Part shown: piece by piece, positions 10,476 to 22,570 of the stretch
How the letters are laid out: the number at the start of each line of letters is the position of its first letter
Numbering within the stretch: the stretch's first letter is position 1
DNA from: Salticus scenicus
Lineage: Eukaryota; Arthropoda; Arachnida; Araneae; Salticidae
DNA: 64,000 nucleotides
NCBI GenBank assembly: GCA_963930645.1
Contig: OZ005648.1
Span: 1,364,001-1,428,000, forward strand
Direction: 5' to 3'
The notes under the pieces: generated by a model
The model's database searches: none
What the model was told of the DNA's origin: nothing
The model's input: the letters and a program-made list of their open reading frames with translations, nothing else
Program-made: the position numbers and the translations under genes

Positions 10476-13400
10476 ATCTAAAGGACTCTTATATTAATTT
10501 ATTGAAGGCCGATTTGGTCGCTTCATTGATCGCTGTATTTAAATGAATTTTCAAAGAAATTTAATCCCAATTTTTTATATCACTTTAGAAAGAAAAGAGA
10601 AAAAAAAAAAGAAAGAAAGAAAAAATAGTGAGAACCGGGAAGAAAAAATCCACTGAAATCGCTGAAAACTTGGCTTCAGGTGTTCGCTGCTTTCTGCTGT
10701 GTCTTCCACGACCGCACTATGTAAGATTGGGGACCCCACTGCTAGTGGCAGTGCCTTAAGCGAGCGTTTCAATGTAGGTGCTTATCTGACCTCTGATAGT
10801 TCTTACACAAGAAGTTAATTGTTACAAATTTTAATAGAGTTAAAAATTTAATAAGTTTAATTCTTTCTATCATATTACCATTTGATTTCGATAGAAACAA
10901 TACATTAAAAATAATAAACATTGCTCTTCAAAAGGGGGTATTACGTCTTTACATAAACAATTATTTTTGAAAACGCAATTATTATATGTATTAAAAAAAA
11001 AAAAAAAAGAAAGAAAGAAAAAGAAACAGTATTAAAATTTTATCATATAAAAACTATTTGATCGCATGACTTAATGCGAAAGAAGGAAAAATAAATAGAA
11101 TAGCGATCTTTTCTAAGAAATGCAGATGGATGAAAAAAAAAAAAAAAAAAAAACACGCAATTTAAATAAAATTTAAGAAAATAAAGCAGAAAAATTAACG
11201 GAACATTCCAAAAGAAATAAATTAATAAAATAATTAATTTAAGAAATTCAGATTTGAAAATAAGGAAAGAAAATAAACACACACACACACCAAAAAAAAA
11301 AAAAAAAAAAGAAAGAACGAAAATAAAGAAAGAAACAATTGTATGCACACCTGCAAGATCAAAGCTACGCATCTGCTATTTTTTTTTAAATCTGCGATCA
11401 GTGGCCTGACCTTCATAGCGCATACAGGCACACATGAAGAAGACATTTTGCTTTATTCATATTATTGAATAAACAAAATTTGTACATACTTTTATTTCTG
11501 GCGGAAGTCTTCGCTTAGAATAAGTTATTTAGATTTATAATAATAAATAAATAAATAAAAGCAACTTTTCTGGCACATAAAACAACTTTTGGAAATTTAT
11601 CCAAATTTTATTTTGCAATTTAATCATCATTTTCAAATCAGTTCTTTATTTTTTTATTTTTTTCATTATTGTAAAATAAAGTATAAGTTTTAATTTATCA
11701 ATCAGTCGGAAAAGCCAGCTCTCCTCTATGCGAACATCTCTACCGAAGGTAACAAAATCCCTACGCTTTAAAAAATACCCCTAACTCCAGAATATGCTCT
11801 CCTAGGGTAGCATGCCTTGGGTCGTTTATACAGCGGAACTCTCCTTGTAGTTTATACGAGTGAAAATTAGAGGGACGTTGAATATTCCCTCAAATAGCAA
11901 AAAATCCCTATATCAGGGCATGCTTTACAAAAGCAGCATGACCTGAGCAATAACCGGTCAGCAGGAGAAGAGAGGGGCGGTATCTCAGGGACGATACTGG
12001 TCAGCAGATGTCTCCTAAACAAAGCGGGAGGGAAGTAACGACAATAGTAAGAAATAAAAAAACACTCGGATTTATCCAGGAATAATGTAATAAAAGAAAT
12101 TTCCTTTCACTATAAATTTTCAAAACTGAATGATGGATACTGTATAAATGGAAGCGAGTGTTTAACAAAATTAGTTCAAATAATTTATTTTTAAATAAAT
12201 TCTGCTTAAAGTTTAGACAGTTTTTAGTGGGTATGCGGCGCATGCCTAGCATACCCAGTGTTCAGAATTCTAATAACTCTGAATTTTGACAATAGATGGC
12301 AGCACTATGCAATTTTATGACTCTTTAGAATATAAAGCATTGATTAAATTCATTCTTTTTATTGATATTTTAATGTGTTTTAAACGCTAAATTAATTCAT
12401 TTTTTCTTTTATTATTTATTTTATTCATGTTTTCAATTAATTGTTAGTTATACTTTAAACAATTTCTTTTTCAATTTGCTGTGAAGCAGTTATGTTTCTG
12501 CAGACCTATTCTAGTTTATTCTTTTTGTTGTGATTCTAGTTTGTTCTTTTTGTTATGTTCTAGCGGTATGCTGGAAAAATTCTATTCTAATGTATGAGCT
12601 GAAATAAAGTCAATAATTCACGTTTATATTCTATTTTGTGTATGTATTCAAGCTTTTATTCATTGTTTCAAAAATATGATGTTATTAATTCAATTGAAAG
12701 GAAGGTGAGTCCTTCAAATTCATTTTAAACTGATAAATGATTTAATATAATTTAAACCAGCGATTTTTAAAAACCATACAGTCCACAATTCTATTCAAAA
12801 TCCCTCCACCCAGAGAATACGCCACTGATATATATATATATATATATATATTTTCAGATTTGATAGAAATCTGATCTGATAACAATTAGGATACTAATTT
12901 CACAAAATGTTTTCTATCCTTTATTTTCTATTTCTACATGTAAAGATATATTCTTTTAATCATGTCTTTTTCCACAGATTTTAGAAAACATAAAATAATT
13001 CAAACAAAATAGCAAATTTAACTTTGTGTAGATGTACCTGTAAAGATACACCTGTGTACACATTTTGGTATTTGTGTGAAAGTATGATGAGAAACATACA
13101 CACAGGCTCTTTTAGACAAAAAATACTTTTCTGTCATTATTTATCTTTCTATCTAAAATGTATTTTAAAATTTGCCTTCTAATTACAGGCATGAGATTCT
13201 TCCGCAGATCTGCAATTTTCCACTTTTATGTGATTTCCATTAATTCCGCATTTTTTTGTTTCTTTGTTTGTTTAAATCAAACTCCAATAACGATCAGTGT
13301 TCAAATGCTCCACAAAAGACTAAATTCTCAGTCTTTCTCTATCCAAAATATAAAATGTCAATATTCATTTTAAACGTGCTTTATCAAATTCTGTAACATA

Positions 13401-14070
13401 TAAAAGAACAGAATTATTCAATATTTCTCACTAATGTAATTTTTTTTTGTTGTTGTTGTTCTGCTTCCCCCCCCCCCCCTTTTTTTTTTTTCATCTCTAA
13501 CCATCGCCGATCAAACATCCTGCGGGAAGCCTTTTATTTTTAAATATTTATCCATCCACAACAAAAATATCAATATTAATTTTAAACTTACTTTATTATA
13601 TTCTAGAACCCATAAAGAAGTAGAATTAAATTTAATATTTCCTCATGAAGTACTTTTTACCTCCCCCCCCCCCTTCCTTTTCCCATTTTACACCACCAAT
13701 CAATGATTAAATGTTGATTGCTAGCTATTTTTTTTTTTTTTAACACATATGTTTTATTGTGTTGATGTACATTATTCTTTTAGTTTAAGTTGTCATTTTA
13801 AAAATATTTTGTATATCTTTTCCCTTTGCGCATTATTTTTCATTTGAAATAAATTTTATGAACATATTTGTATAGTTTTCCCTGCACGTGTTATTTTTCA
13901 TTTGAATTTTATTTTATGAACACACGTGTTTCCTCTTTTTTTTATTTTCTGCACTCTCATGCCTGTAATTATTATATTTGTACCAATGATATAGAATGAT
14001 ATTAATAATTTTTTTTACTATTAATACTTTTTTTTTTTAATTTAATGGTTCTTTTAAAATTTACTTCCAG

Positions 14071-14219
14071 ATCTCGACTCGAAAGCAAGTAATCTGTCGC
14101 TCTTATCTGAAAAGTACAAGAAAGATGCTCATTTCCTGAATATAAGCTCTGCATACACTAAACTAGCTGCAGCTGCCATTGTAGTCTTCATAGTCTTTTT
14201 ATATTTTTGGATATTGTAA
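14071..14219 (+). CDS. SEC22: SEC22 terminal exon (SNARE C-terminal half and tail anchor)
   Basis: Encodes about the last 49 residues of SEC22 and the stop codon TAA at 14217-14219. After the acceptor (TTACTTCCAG, ending 14070) the reading frame gives DLDSKASNLSLLSEKYKKDA, then LNISSAYTKLA, and a hydrophobic C-terminal run AAAAIVVFIVFLYFWIL that is the single tail-anchor membrane segment. This is the closing part of the R-SNARE coiled coil plus its ER/Golgi membrane anchor, with the family's typical end just after the anchor. The phase completes the split codon left at 4219. Together the two exons cover roughly the C-terminal 98 of about 215 residues. Confidence 0.93.
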
Positions 14220-14512
14220 TGAGAATACGGACTAATAAGATGGAAAAATGTGTCACATAGGAATACTATAAAGAATTATTACATGCAGAAAAAAAAAAAA
14301 AAATTCTTAGTTTGTATTCTGTTATTTTCTCCATAGTCTTGTTAAAGTTTTGACCTTGTTGATAATATTTTAGATTTTTTTTATTTTATTTGCATGCAAT
14401 AATTCTCGATTGAAAAAACATTCGATAACAATCTTTTCTAATCATCCGGTATGTTTAGAAAAGTAACTTGTTTCCTGTCATTCTAATATCTGTTAAATTA
14501 GATAAAAATTTC

Positions 14513-14694
14513 AATAAAATGTAATCTTTTTTCCCTTTCATTTAATTTTTTGAGGAGGGAGGGTATTTTAATCATGACTAGCTTTTTTAAAAAAAATCTC
14601 CGTTGTCAGCCTTTATACATAATATATATATATATATCTATATATTTTCCAGAGATGTATCTACTATTTCTATTTTATTTTTATTCTTAATAAA
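14513..14694 (+). promoter_or_regulatory. Candidate SEC22 polyadenylation signals
   Basis: AATAAA occurs at 14513-14518 and again at 14689-14694, about 295 and 470 bases after the SEC22 stop codon on the same strand. Either could end the transcript. In DNA this AT-rich the hexamer also occurs by chance, so the assignment is tentative. Confidence 0.4.
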
Positions 14695-14774
14695 AATCTT
14701 TGAAAATGTTTAAGGATTTGTGTTGTTTAATTTTTGTGTCTTAGTTATTTAACAAAAAGTGCATTATTGTATAA

Positions 14775-14805
<31 letters not shown>

Positions 14806-15185
14806 GACAAATTTTTCTGCAGTTTAACCCAGTGACTGACAATCAATGTGCTAAAATATTTTTGATAAATATGTTTGATAAAAAAAATTTTTTAATCGTA
14901 AAAATACTTCAAAGGGAATTTTTTGTTTATTTATTTTTCGGCACATCAATATATTGTATTTAATCACCTTAAGATTTTCATAATTGTACAAAGTTGTAAT
15001 AACTTTTTGAAAAAGCTTTCCAGAGAAAGCTTCGTTACACAATGTTAAAAAATTTCACAAATTAAATGGCAGTGCTTTCCGGTGTGCAGTGGCTTAACAA
15101 AAAGTTGTGAAAAAAACATGTTCTCATAGTTTGTTCTTTAGAATGTTATCTCTAGTGTGGTTAATGTAAACAAGGTTTAATTCTG

Positions 15186-15321
15186 ACCCTAAGTAAACAT
15201 TGTAGATGTGATTATTTACTTGAAATTACTAGAAAACATCTGACATAAAATACTAAATATGTCAGATGATCATTATTAATTTCAAGTAAGTAACCACATC
15301 TACAGTGTTCACTTAATGCCT
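15186..15321. repeat. Foldback (inverted repeat) element
   Basis: The left arm (TGTAGATGTG, then TTTACTTGAAATTA and CATCTGACATA) is mirrored by the right arm (TATGTCAGATG, then TAATTTCAAGTAAGTA and CACATCTACA). The loop is only about 9 bases. Likely a MITE or foldback; no target duplication was identified. Confidence 0.55.
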
Positions 15322-15366
15322 GGATTAATATTAATATATATATATATATATATAATAGATCATCTT

Positions 15367-15402
<36 letters not shown>

Positions 15403-16378
15403 ATGATCAATTAAGCATAGTAGAAGCCAAACAACAGATACAAGATCACTGAAACACCAATGACCAATAAGATTAAAAATTCTTTGAGAAGTTCAGAAAA
15501 TTGAAAAAAAAAAAATAATAATTATCAGGGGATGAAATACACAAATTTAAAGAAACCAGATTTATTAATAAACAGCCTGCAAAACAAATGAATCAATAAA
15601 GTAACACAACAAATCTTAACTTAAATCCATAAACTATATGAAAATTTAATAAAAAATAATTTAAGAAACTTAAGATAGGAAGGAAGGAGGCAGGCGGCAA
15701 GACTTGTGACTTGCCTGTGGGGTTAAACTAGTTTCACTATATATATTTTTTAATTGATCTTTTAATGTATTGTAAATGTCAGCAAATGCAGTCACTTATA
15801 AAAGATGACTTTATTATTTTCTATTTATTTATTTAATGTATATATATATATATATATATATATAATTTAACTGGGGATGAAATATGAGAAATGGCAGTGG
15901 AATGTAAAAACAAAATTATTTAACAAAGTTAATAAATAAGATGAAAAATGTAAGTCAAAATTTTTTTTTTACACCTAATAGACTTAGCTAGGTTTGACTT
16001 CCGAAACTCGTTAGGATTACACAATTCTTAAAATTTGCAGTATTCCCACGTGCTGATAAGAATAATACTGCATTTATTTATTGCATTTTTGGCTTAAAAA
16101 AATATTTTTTTTTTTTTTTTTTTGGGGGGGGGGGGGGGGTTAAATCTTGTTTATTTACTTTGTTATATATAATATATATTCATTCCACTGTCATTTTTTT
16201 CAAATTCATCACTAATTAAATTAAATTAACTTTTTTAAATAAGAATTTGGTGCTTTTTCTGAGTGCCTATTTTATTACAAATTTAATGTTAAAAATATAT
16301 TAGTAAACACCTTACTTTGGCTTCATCATTACTGGCAAGAAGCTTTTCTTGGGAGGATCGTCCCCTTTATCAATTGCA
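15322..16378. other. Microsatellite-rich AT DNA
   Basis: TA dinucleotide tracts at about 15336-15355, 15373-15402 and 15837-15864, and a T-run followed by about 18 G (16105-16140). No gene seen. Confidence 0.5.
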
Positions 16379-16379
16379 A

Positions 16380-16700
16380 ACTTGTTGAAGTGGGCCTTGG
16401 CTAATTATAGCTTCGTCTTGATCTTTCAGCAGGTAGCGCCACTGGGGATCGATCTTGGCGGTTATAAATGGCAGCCTGATTTTTAATTATCTCAATGGTT
16501 TCTCTATAGAACATGTACATAGGGTTGTCATAGTTGGCTATTTTTGTTACATCATTAAATTTTATATTTATTTCGCTTTCCTGATAGGTTCTAGCAAGAG
16601 CAATGGTGCATTTAGCATATTTTATATCGTTTTTGTGTTCATTTAGACGTGTTTTTATTTTCCTCTTTGTGACTCCTATATAACATCCTGTATTTTTGTA
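16380..16700 (-). pseudogene. GIY-YIG endonuclease relic of a Penelope-like element
   Basis: Read on the minus strand from about 16698 the frame gives GCYIGVTKRKIKTRLNEHKN, then KYAKCTIALARTY, NPMYMFYRETIEIIK and NQAAIYNRQD. This is the pattern of the C-terminal GIY-YIG nuclease of Penelope-like retroelements: YIG, then TRLNEHK with its conserved R and H, a central ALA, a glutamate in RETIEI, and a closing N-R. The frame then runs into changed sequence and stops near 16420. No reverse transcriptase part remains, so this is a truncated 3' relic. Assignment is from family pattern only. Confidence 0.65.
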
Positions 16701-16802
16701 AAAAAAAAAAAATAATAAGTGCGTGTTTTCGTTAGTGATTTATAAATTTTAGACCACGTGAGTGTTTTCATTTTGAATTTTATTTAAGAATTTGAATGAA
16801 AT

Positions 16803-16931
16803 ATGGATGATGAAAATAGTAGTGTGTTAGAACTAATTCCAAATGAAAATGAGTCGAGCGATTCTGAGTTCTCCAATATAAGTAATATCAAAATCGAAAC
16901 AAGATCGGAAGATGGGTCCTACGTCTTGTAG
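16803..16931 (+). CDS. Short acidic ORF, possible transposase 5' fragment
   Basis: ATG to TAG, 42 residues, starting MDDENSSVLELIPNENESSD and rich in D, E, S and N. The composition is unlike random AT-rich sequence, and short acidic N-termini of this sort occur in piggyBac-type transposases, but no catalytic domain follows. It could be a transposon fragment, a first exon, or chance. I do not recognise it. Confidence 0.25.
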   Translation: MDDENSSVLELIPNENESSDSEFSNISNIKIETRSEDGSYVL

Positions 16932-17678
16932 CGGAGTAACATAGAGTGCGACCATCCATTTATTACTTTGCTCTTCGTATCTGCACATCTCCTAGAATTG
17001 TGTTTGCTTTCCTGCAAAGCCTGGTAGCGGGAAGCTGTCCGCTTCTTTCAATGACGTACTCAAGTGGTTAAATTGCTGTTATATGATATCATGCAGTGGC
17101 ACCATTTATTTATTGACATTTTCGAAAACAAAAAGCTATCTGCGCAATTTATGTTATATCGAACTATAGCAACAAAAATATGTTATGACAGATAATAATG
17201 CATTATATTTACATTCAAAAACCACATAATAAGAAAGAAAAAGAAATACATTCATTATCCGTATTTGTTGTAATATAGAAATAATTTAACATTTAGAATT
17301 TGAAAAAATGATCTTTCAACTTAACTCCTTACCAAATAAATAAATAAATACTACTTTTAAAATATAAGAAAATTAAATGGACATTTTTTTTATTATTATT
17401 AAATATTTTGTCTTCTTTTAATTGTTTTAAATTACAATGCTAGACCATTTATTGTTTTTTAAAAAATAATACCTAAAAAAAAAAAAAAAAAAAAAAACCT
17501 TTTTTCTTCTTCTTAATATAAATATCAGAAGTTAATTGTCTGAAAATACAATTACAGATAACTGGATTCTGGATAAACAGTTCCATACTGAACAAAACAT
17601 TCCCTATAGAGTTATTTCTTTATAGCTGTTAAATAACACAATTTACATTTGAATATGAAAGTATATCAAAACTGCATT

Positions 17679-17740
17679 CAGTGTACTTTTTTATATAGGT
17701 ATTTTTGCTAGTGTTCAGATACTTTTGCTGCTGACTGTAT
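17679..17740. mobile_element. Half copy of the CAGTCGGTAAC Tc1/mariner-type MITE
   Basis: Matches only the right terminus of the family at 18775, 42727 and 47170 (GTGTACTTTTTTATATAGG, TTTTTGCTAGTGTTC, ending GACTGTA). The left half is missing or too diverged to see. Confidence 0.55.
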
Positions 17741-18551
17741 TTGCAAAAAACTTGCAGAATTTACCTCATCGAAGTTGCAAGCATTCTGTTTGTATGTAAC
17801 CCAAAAAGTGACGTTATGTTTTATGTTAGATCCAATATTTTCAATTATTTTATGTAATGTTTCAAAATTGCATGTATTTAAAATAATGCAATTTCAATTT
17901 CATTGTTACTTTTACATTACTCCAGCTTATATATAATCTGGAGTAAATTGATGTTTGAAGCTCTCAGCATGTGCATTTATATAAATTTGCGGACCATTTA
18001 AAAACTAATCTGATTTATAGGTTGGTTGGCTACGTTTTACATCGCACTAGTGCTGTCCAATGGGTAATTGGCGACCAGTATGAATTATAATATTTGATTG
18101 AACATTTATATTTAATTATTTGAATAGTTGATTGAAATTAATATTCAAATAAATAAGTCAAAATTAAAATATTTAAGATATTTGAGGTTGAGTAGGTTTT
18201 AAGTTTTAATTCGCACTACAGCTATGCAAAGGCGACAGTCTGGGACATATTCCTAGAGATGGACCTTAGATGTGCTATTACAATTTTGATCTTTTATGGA
18301 GGGTTTATTTAAAATTGGAAAAATATGTGCATAACTACTACTTTATGGCTTCTTACATTTCTGGCAATTTATTTTATATATGTTTACGAATAATAATATA
18401 AAGAATTTTGTAAAAATATGCATTAGAATTTCATAAGGTTGGTTGGGTTTTACCTCACACTAGTGCTGCGCAATGAATTTCATAGGGAATTTTATGGAAT
18501 TATTAACTGCGAAATCTTGTTGTTTTAAAAATAATTGTTATGCTGCATGCA

Positions 18552-18650
18552 GACCCTCTGTAGCCGAGTGATTATGTCACCCTTACTAATCGTCTTCAAG
18601 TGTAAAAGAATGGGTTCGATTCCCCAGCTGACCCAGGGTGTTTTTTTTTA
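18552..18650 (+). mobile_element. tRNA-like SINE head, second family
   Basis: Contains a pol III A-box-like GTAGCCGAGTGATTATG and a B box GGGTTCGATTCCC with a pairing T-arm (TGGGTTCGATTCCCCA), followed by a T-run that could act as a pol III terminator. The long spacing between boxes resembles a class II (Leu/Ser-type) tRNA. The acceptor stem does not pair well, so it is more likely a SINE head or tRNA pseudogene than a working tRNA gene. Confidence 0.45.
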
Positions 18651-18774
18651 TTTTTTGTATTTTAATCAGGCTATGTTATATCTGTCCTCATCTTGACGAA
18701 ATTTACAGGGGTATGGGGCGGGGAATGTCGAGTCACACATACAAATCGGATGCATATATTAAAAATAAATAACA

Positions 18775-18991
18775 TACAGCCGGTAACAAAAGTGTCCGAA
18801 CACTAGCAAAAATTCCTATGTAAAAAAAATACACTTCATACGGTATTGTTAAATAAATCCTTGTCGAATTCTATTCTTAGTCAGTGTAAGAACATGATTC
18901 GATAAAGATTTATTTAACAAAACCGTATGAAGTGTACTTTTTTTGCATAGGAATTTTTGCTAGTGTTCGGACACTTTTGGTACCGACTGTA
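18775..18991. mobile_element. Tc1/mariner-type MITE, copy 1
   Basis: Long near-perfect inverted repeats, opening TACAGCCGGTAACAAAAGTG and closing with GGTACCGACTGTA, over about 217 bp and bounded by TA on both sides as in Tc1/mariner insertion. Two further full copies (42727, 47170) fix the ends. No coding capacity. Confidence 0.8.
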
Positions 18992-19920
18992 CGCAGAATG
19001 CAATCATTTATCACCTGCAGATGTCACCGGACCATCCTCAGAAGCTCATCGCAAACCGTCGCCAATTGCCCATAGTGCAGTACTAGTGCGACGTTAAACC
19101 TAATCAACAAACAGGTCGACATTTAGGGTAGAATCATAAATTGTCACCAATTGCTCATTGTGTAGCTCTAATGAGATACTGGATCCACACAACTCATAGT
19201 CTGCTGAGTTGCTTGTTCATCGAAGGTTGGTACTGCCCAATAAAATGATCAGACTTATTTTAAAAAAATGTGTTCGTATACGAAATGCTTTCATTTTAGT
19301 AAAAAAAAAAAAAAAAACAGCTTTATGTTTTAATATATAATGTCTTATTTTATTTAAATCTATATAAAAGTCTTGATCATATATTTTTTTAATGTCGTTA
19401 TTAAAAACTTGGTGTTGATGCTCTTACGATTGTTATTGACACAGCTTATTTAATTGAAATATTAAATATTATTTAGAATTTCGACTAAGTAAGTCTCAAT
19501 CTGGTAAATTATCGGGTTTTTGTTAACTATTCTGAATTCTCAAGTGCTCGACAGCGTATGGAGTTCGTTTGGCTATCAAATAGAAAGAAGAACATCTACA
19601 TCTATTAAATCTTCATTGCAATGAAATTCTGAAGAATGCAGTCGCCAAACAGGTGCTTTTTTGGAAATATTGTAGACATGCTTGCATTTTTAATAATTTT
19701 TTATAGCTTATCTATTGTGACTCAGCAGCTAATATTTTAGGAAGATGCTATTCATGATTGAATCTTATGCCAGAATTTTTTTCAAGAAAATCGGCGATTA
19801 TCACTTCAAAGAGTTCCCTTGTAAGTGAAAGCTCATATCTTATGAGAACTCATCACTACACCAAACTAAAAGGAAGAGAGTGACTGTAACTAATCAACAC
19901 TATTTATAATTGCTAACCAG

Positions 19921-20076
19921 ATCCTACCAATCTTCTACTTCACCTTGAATATTCCACAAATACGTCCATGGCATGTGTATTGGTACCATGATACTGCCAC
20001 TTGGATGCCAGAATGTCAACTAGATATTATGGAGATTCGAATGTACTGCAGATGCAAGGTTACATCAACATCCTTG
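19921..20076 (+). other. Unidentified exon-like open stretch
   Basis: After an acceptor-like CTAACCAG (ends 19920), a frame gives ILPIFYFTLNIPQIRPWHVY, then WYHDTATWMPEC and IMEIRMYCRCK up to a GT at about 20077. The amino-acid composition (many W, H, C, P) is unlike AT-rich noise, suggesting an exon or gene fragment. I do not recognise the family, and the strength of the donor is unclear. Confidence 0.25.
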
Positions 20077-20159
20077 TTTTACCTCCATGTATCAATGTTT
20101 TCATTTAACCAAAACAAACTACATGCTTTTAATTTCAAACTTATTTAATACCGAATAGG

Positions 20160-21069
20160 AGAAGCAGTGAAAGGTAAGTTAAAACAAAGAACTTAAATAT
20201 AATTTTAAATTCATAAAAATATTATATTTTGTCTCTTTACATTTTAAATGTTTCACCTCAAATGTGAATAAAGTTATGCTGGTCATGATAAAGTTTTGTA
20301 TTCAACCATCTACTAAGCATTATGTATGACTAGATAAGTATATTTAAATAAATAGTACAATGAGAAACATGGAATAACTAATTAAAGGCAGATTTTTCTG
20401 ACATGTATCTTAATTATTTGGATAATTTTTGTCTAAATTTCCCATCATTATTTTATGAAGAAATAATTATTTTAAAGATTTTATCATTACTTTATAAAAA
20501 AAAAAAAAAATTAGCCAAAAGATTATTATTTTTTTTCTTTTTTGCTACAACATTTTTAATGAAATCTTGTTTCAGATTTACCTTGTAAAACTTATAAAAT
20601 ACCCCAAAGATTATTAAAAAAAAATAAAAAATTGCGGGGGAAAAAAAAAAAAAAAAAAAAAAAAAAAAGTGCAAAGTGCTAGGATTCTATGAAAAAACAA
20701 AATTTAGTGTAATTTTCCATTAAGAATGTGAATTATAATAAAAAAAAGTGCAAAATTAAAAGATTTAAATGGAAATTTTGTTCTTTTCAACTTGTTATAA
20801 AATTTATACAGGTGTGATTCTCAAGTAAACTAATTTATTAGTTTCCTTTTTCTTTTTTAAAGTAAATCAAAAATTTATTTGTTAAGCATAATTATTATAT
20901 TATGTAGCACTTTCTGATGCATATATATATATATTTTCTTTTGCATGCAATGAAATTGCAAAAATTAAGTTTTAATTTATTTAAAAATTTAAATGTGTTA
21001 AAATATTCATAACATTGGTGGGTCACTACATCGTGGTGTAAGACTGATGATGTAAGAATTTCAACATCG
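20160..21069. other. AT-rich intergenic DNA
   Basis: Poly-A and poly-T tracts (20496-20510, 20641-20668) and AT-rich DNA; no supported gene. Apparent ORFs here are homopolymer reads. Confidence 0.5.
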
Positions 21070-21079
21070 CCCAGTCCTA

Positions 21080-21637
21080 GAGCCCCTAAATAAAATAATA
21101 GGCTGGCGCATCACTGCCATTTTTTTGCCTCAGAAGAGGACAGTATTCCCTCTTGGCGTCCTTATCGCTTCCCTAATGATTTTAAGAAATATTGTTCTGA
21201 AGCTAATCCGGTCAAGATAAGAGCAATAAGCAACAATAATATTCCTAAAAACACATTTTTTTCACAGTACATTCTCAGGATGTCATTTTGTTCTGATGAT
21301 ATCCTATGGATATACTGTGGTAAGATGTGCTGTTAGAGCGGTTTCTGTTTCTTTTACAAAATGTCGCCAAAACTCAAATACACAGTAATAGAAGGTCTGT
21401 GAACACTTAAATATTTACTTCTTGAATGATTATAGCTGTTTATCGCTAAACAAACTTCCATATCATAGCTTACTTAGCTAAAATTATGAAATATAATAAA
21501 ACAAGTTACTCTAAAGTAATGTAAGACGATAAAAAAAATGTTTGTCGTTTGTTTATCAGAGAAACGCGCTGGGTACATGTGGCAACCCTAAGGCAACAAA
21601 ATGCCTGATGCGCCAGCTCGTATATATAGGAGCCTTA
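21080..21637. mobile_element. TIR element with 10-bp flanking duplication
   Basis: Diverged terminal inverted repeats of about 45 bp share GGCTGGCGCATCA (left, 21102-21114) and its inverse TGATGCGCCAGCTC (right, about 21606). They are flanked by the direct repeat CCCAGTCCTA at 21070-21079 and 21638-21647. A target duplication of this length fits Mutator-like elements better than hAT or Tc1, but the class is inference. No transposase seen in about 558 bp. Confidence 0.6.
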
Positions 21638-21929
21638 CCCAGTCCTATAATAGGCATTAAGTTGTTCTAACATATCTAACCTCATAATAAATCCCAGCAG
21701 CCAAATTAAAAATTCCATAGGTTTTCTTTTCATCCGTAAAGGGGGAAAAATTGGAGAAACATGGATTTATTTAAATTTTAAGAAGTAATCAATAAATACT
21801 TTTTAAAATTAAATGTCTTATACATTTCTTATCTTAATCTTTTAATCATTACAAATAGCTTTTTCCACCACTCAGTAGTTGAAATAAATGGCTAATGGGT
21901 CAAATTTTTGAATTTTTTTTTTTTTTTTT

Positions 21930-22065
21930 TTCTAGGAAATAAGATTATTGAATATCTATAGATTTCAAAAATTAAATGTTTTTATTCCTGCTTCACTTAA
22001 TATAGATTTTATGAATTATTAAACAGATATGCTAAAAAAACTAACATTTATGGCTAAAGGGTTAA
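21930..22065. mobile_element. Partial relative of the TTAA element at 6518
   Basis: Shares AATAAGATTATTGAATATCT, TTATGAATTATTAAACAGAT and the terminal AAAGGGTTAA with the right half of the 6518-6739 element. The left end is not identifiable. Confidence 0.45.
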
Positions 22066-22184
22066 AATGAATACAGAAAAATATGTGAAAGATAAATATT
22101 TTAAAATACATGAATTTTTCATTTAGAATCAAAATACAAAGTTCAAGCTCTAATTCTGTTTTAACCATCTGACCCCATACAGCC

Positions 22185-22570
22185 ACTGATATCTATTAGT
22201 CATCTGAATTATAACCAATGATCCATAAAAGGTACGAAATATCTAAAGAATGTCCATTAAAAGTCTTGGATATTCAGTACTAGTTATAGATATCTATTAG
22301 ATGTTTAAATAGAGACGAATTTTAGACGTGCCTTTTTCCATGTCTAATAGACGTAACGTGTTAGATTAAAACAAGATGTAGATATTTTCAATATCTATTA
22401 GATCTAACAAACCCAATTATTGGGTATTTGGAGATTTACTGGATATGTAACAGATATCTAATGGATGTATAAAAGAGTGACATGGGTCGTGCTAATAGAT
22501 ATCTGTAGGATATTTATAGACGTTTAATGGATCGTTTTTTAACTTTTATATATGTCTTATGGATGAAAGT
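22185..22570. repeat. Degenerate repeats of an AGATATCTATTAGA-like motif
   Basis: The motif ATATCTATTAGA or close variants (ATCTATTAGTC, ATATCTATTAGATG, GATATCTAATGGATG, ATAGATATCTGTAGG) recurs about eight times in roughly 370 bp, irregularly spaced. No coding sequence; function unknown. Confidence 0.45.

Larger units (their letters stand above)
4220..14070 (+). other. SEC22: Large SEC22 intron packed with repeats
   Basis: A 9.85-kb intron between two phase-matched SEC22 exons. It contains a tRNA-headed SINE, a hAT MITE with target duplication, a TTAA-flanked element, a PLE-type foldback with a hammerhead-like motif, and a 2.3-kb C-tract repeat. From about 10476 to 14060 it is mostly low-complexity AT-rich DNA, with poly-A, poly-C and TA runs and no exon that I can support. 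Confidence 0.85.
18020..19110. repeat. Inverted pair of a CGCACTAGTGCTG repeat
   Basis: GGTTGGTTGGCTACGTTTTA with CGCACTAGTGCTG and AATTGGCGACC near 18020-18078 recurs in inverse near 19040-19105 (CGTCGCCAATTGCCCATAGT, then GTACTAGTGCGACGTTAAAC). A partial third copy lies near 18437-18475. A tRNA-like SINE and a MITE lie between them. Class unknown. Confidence 0.45.
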
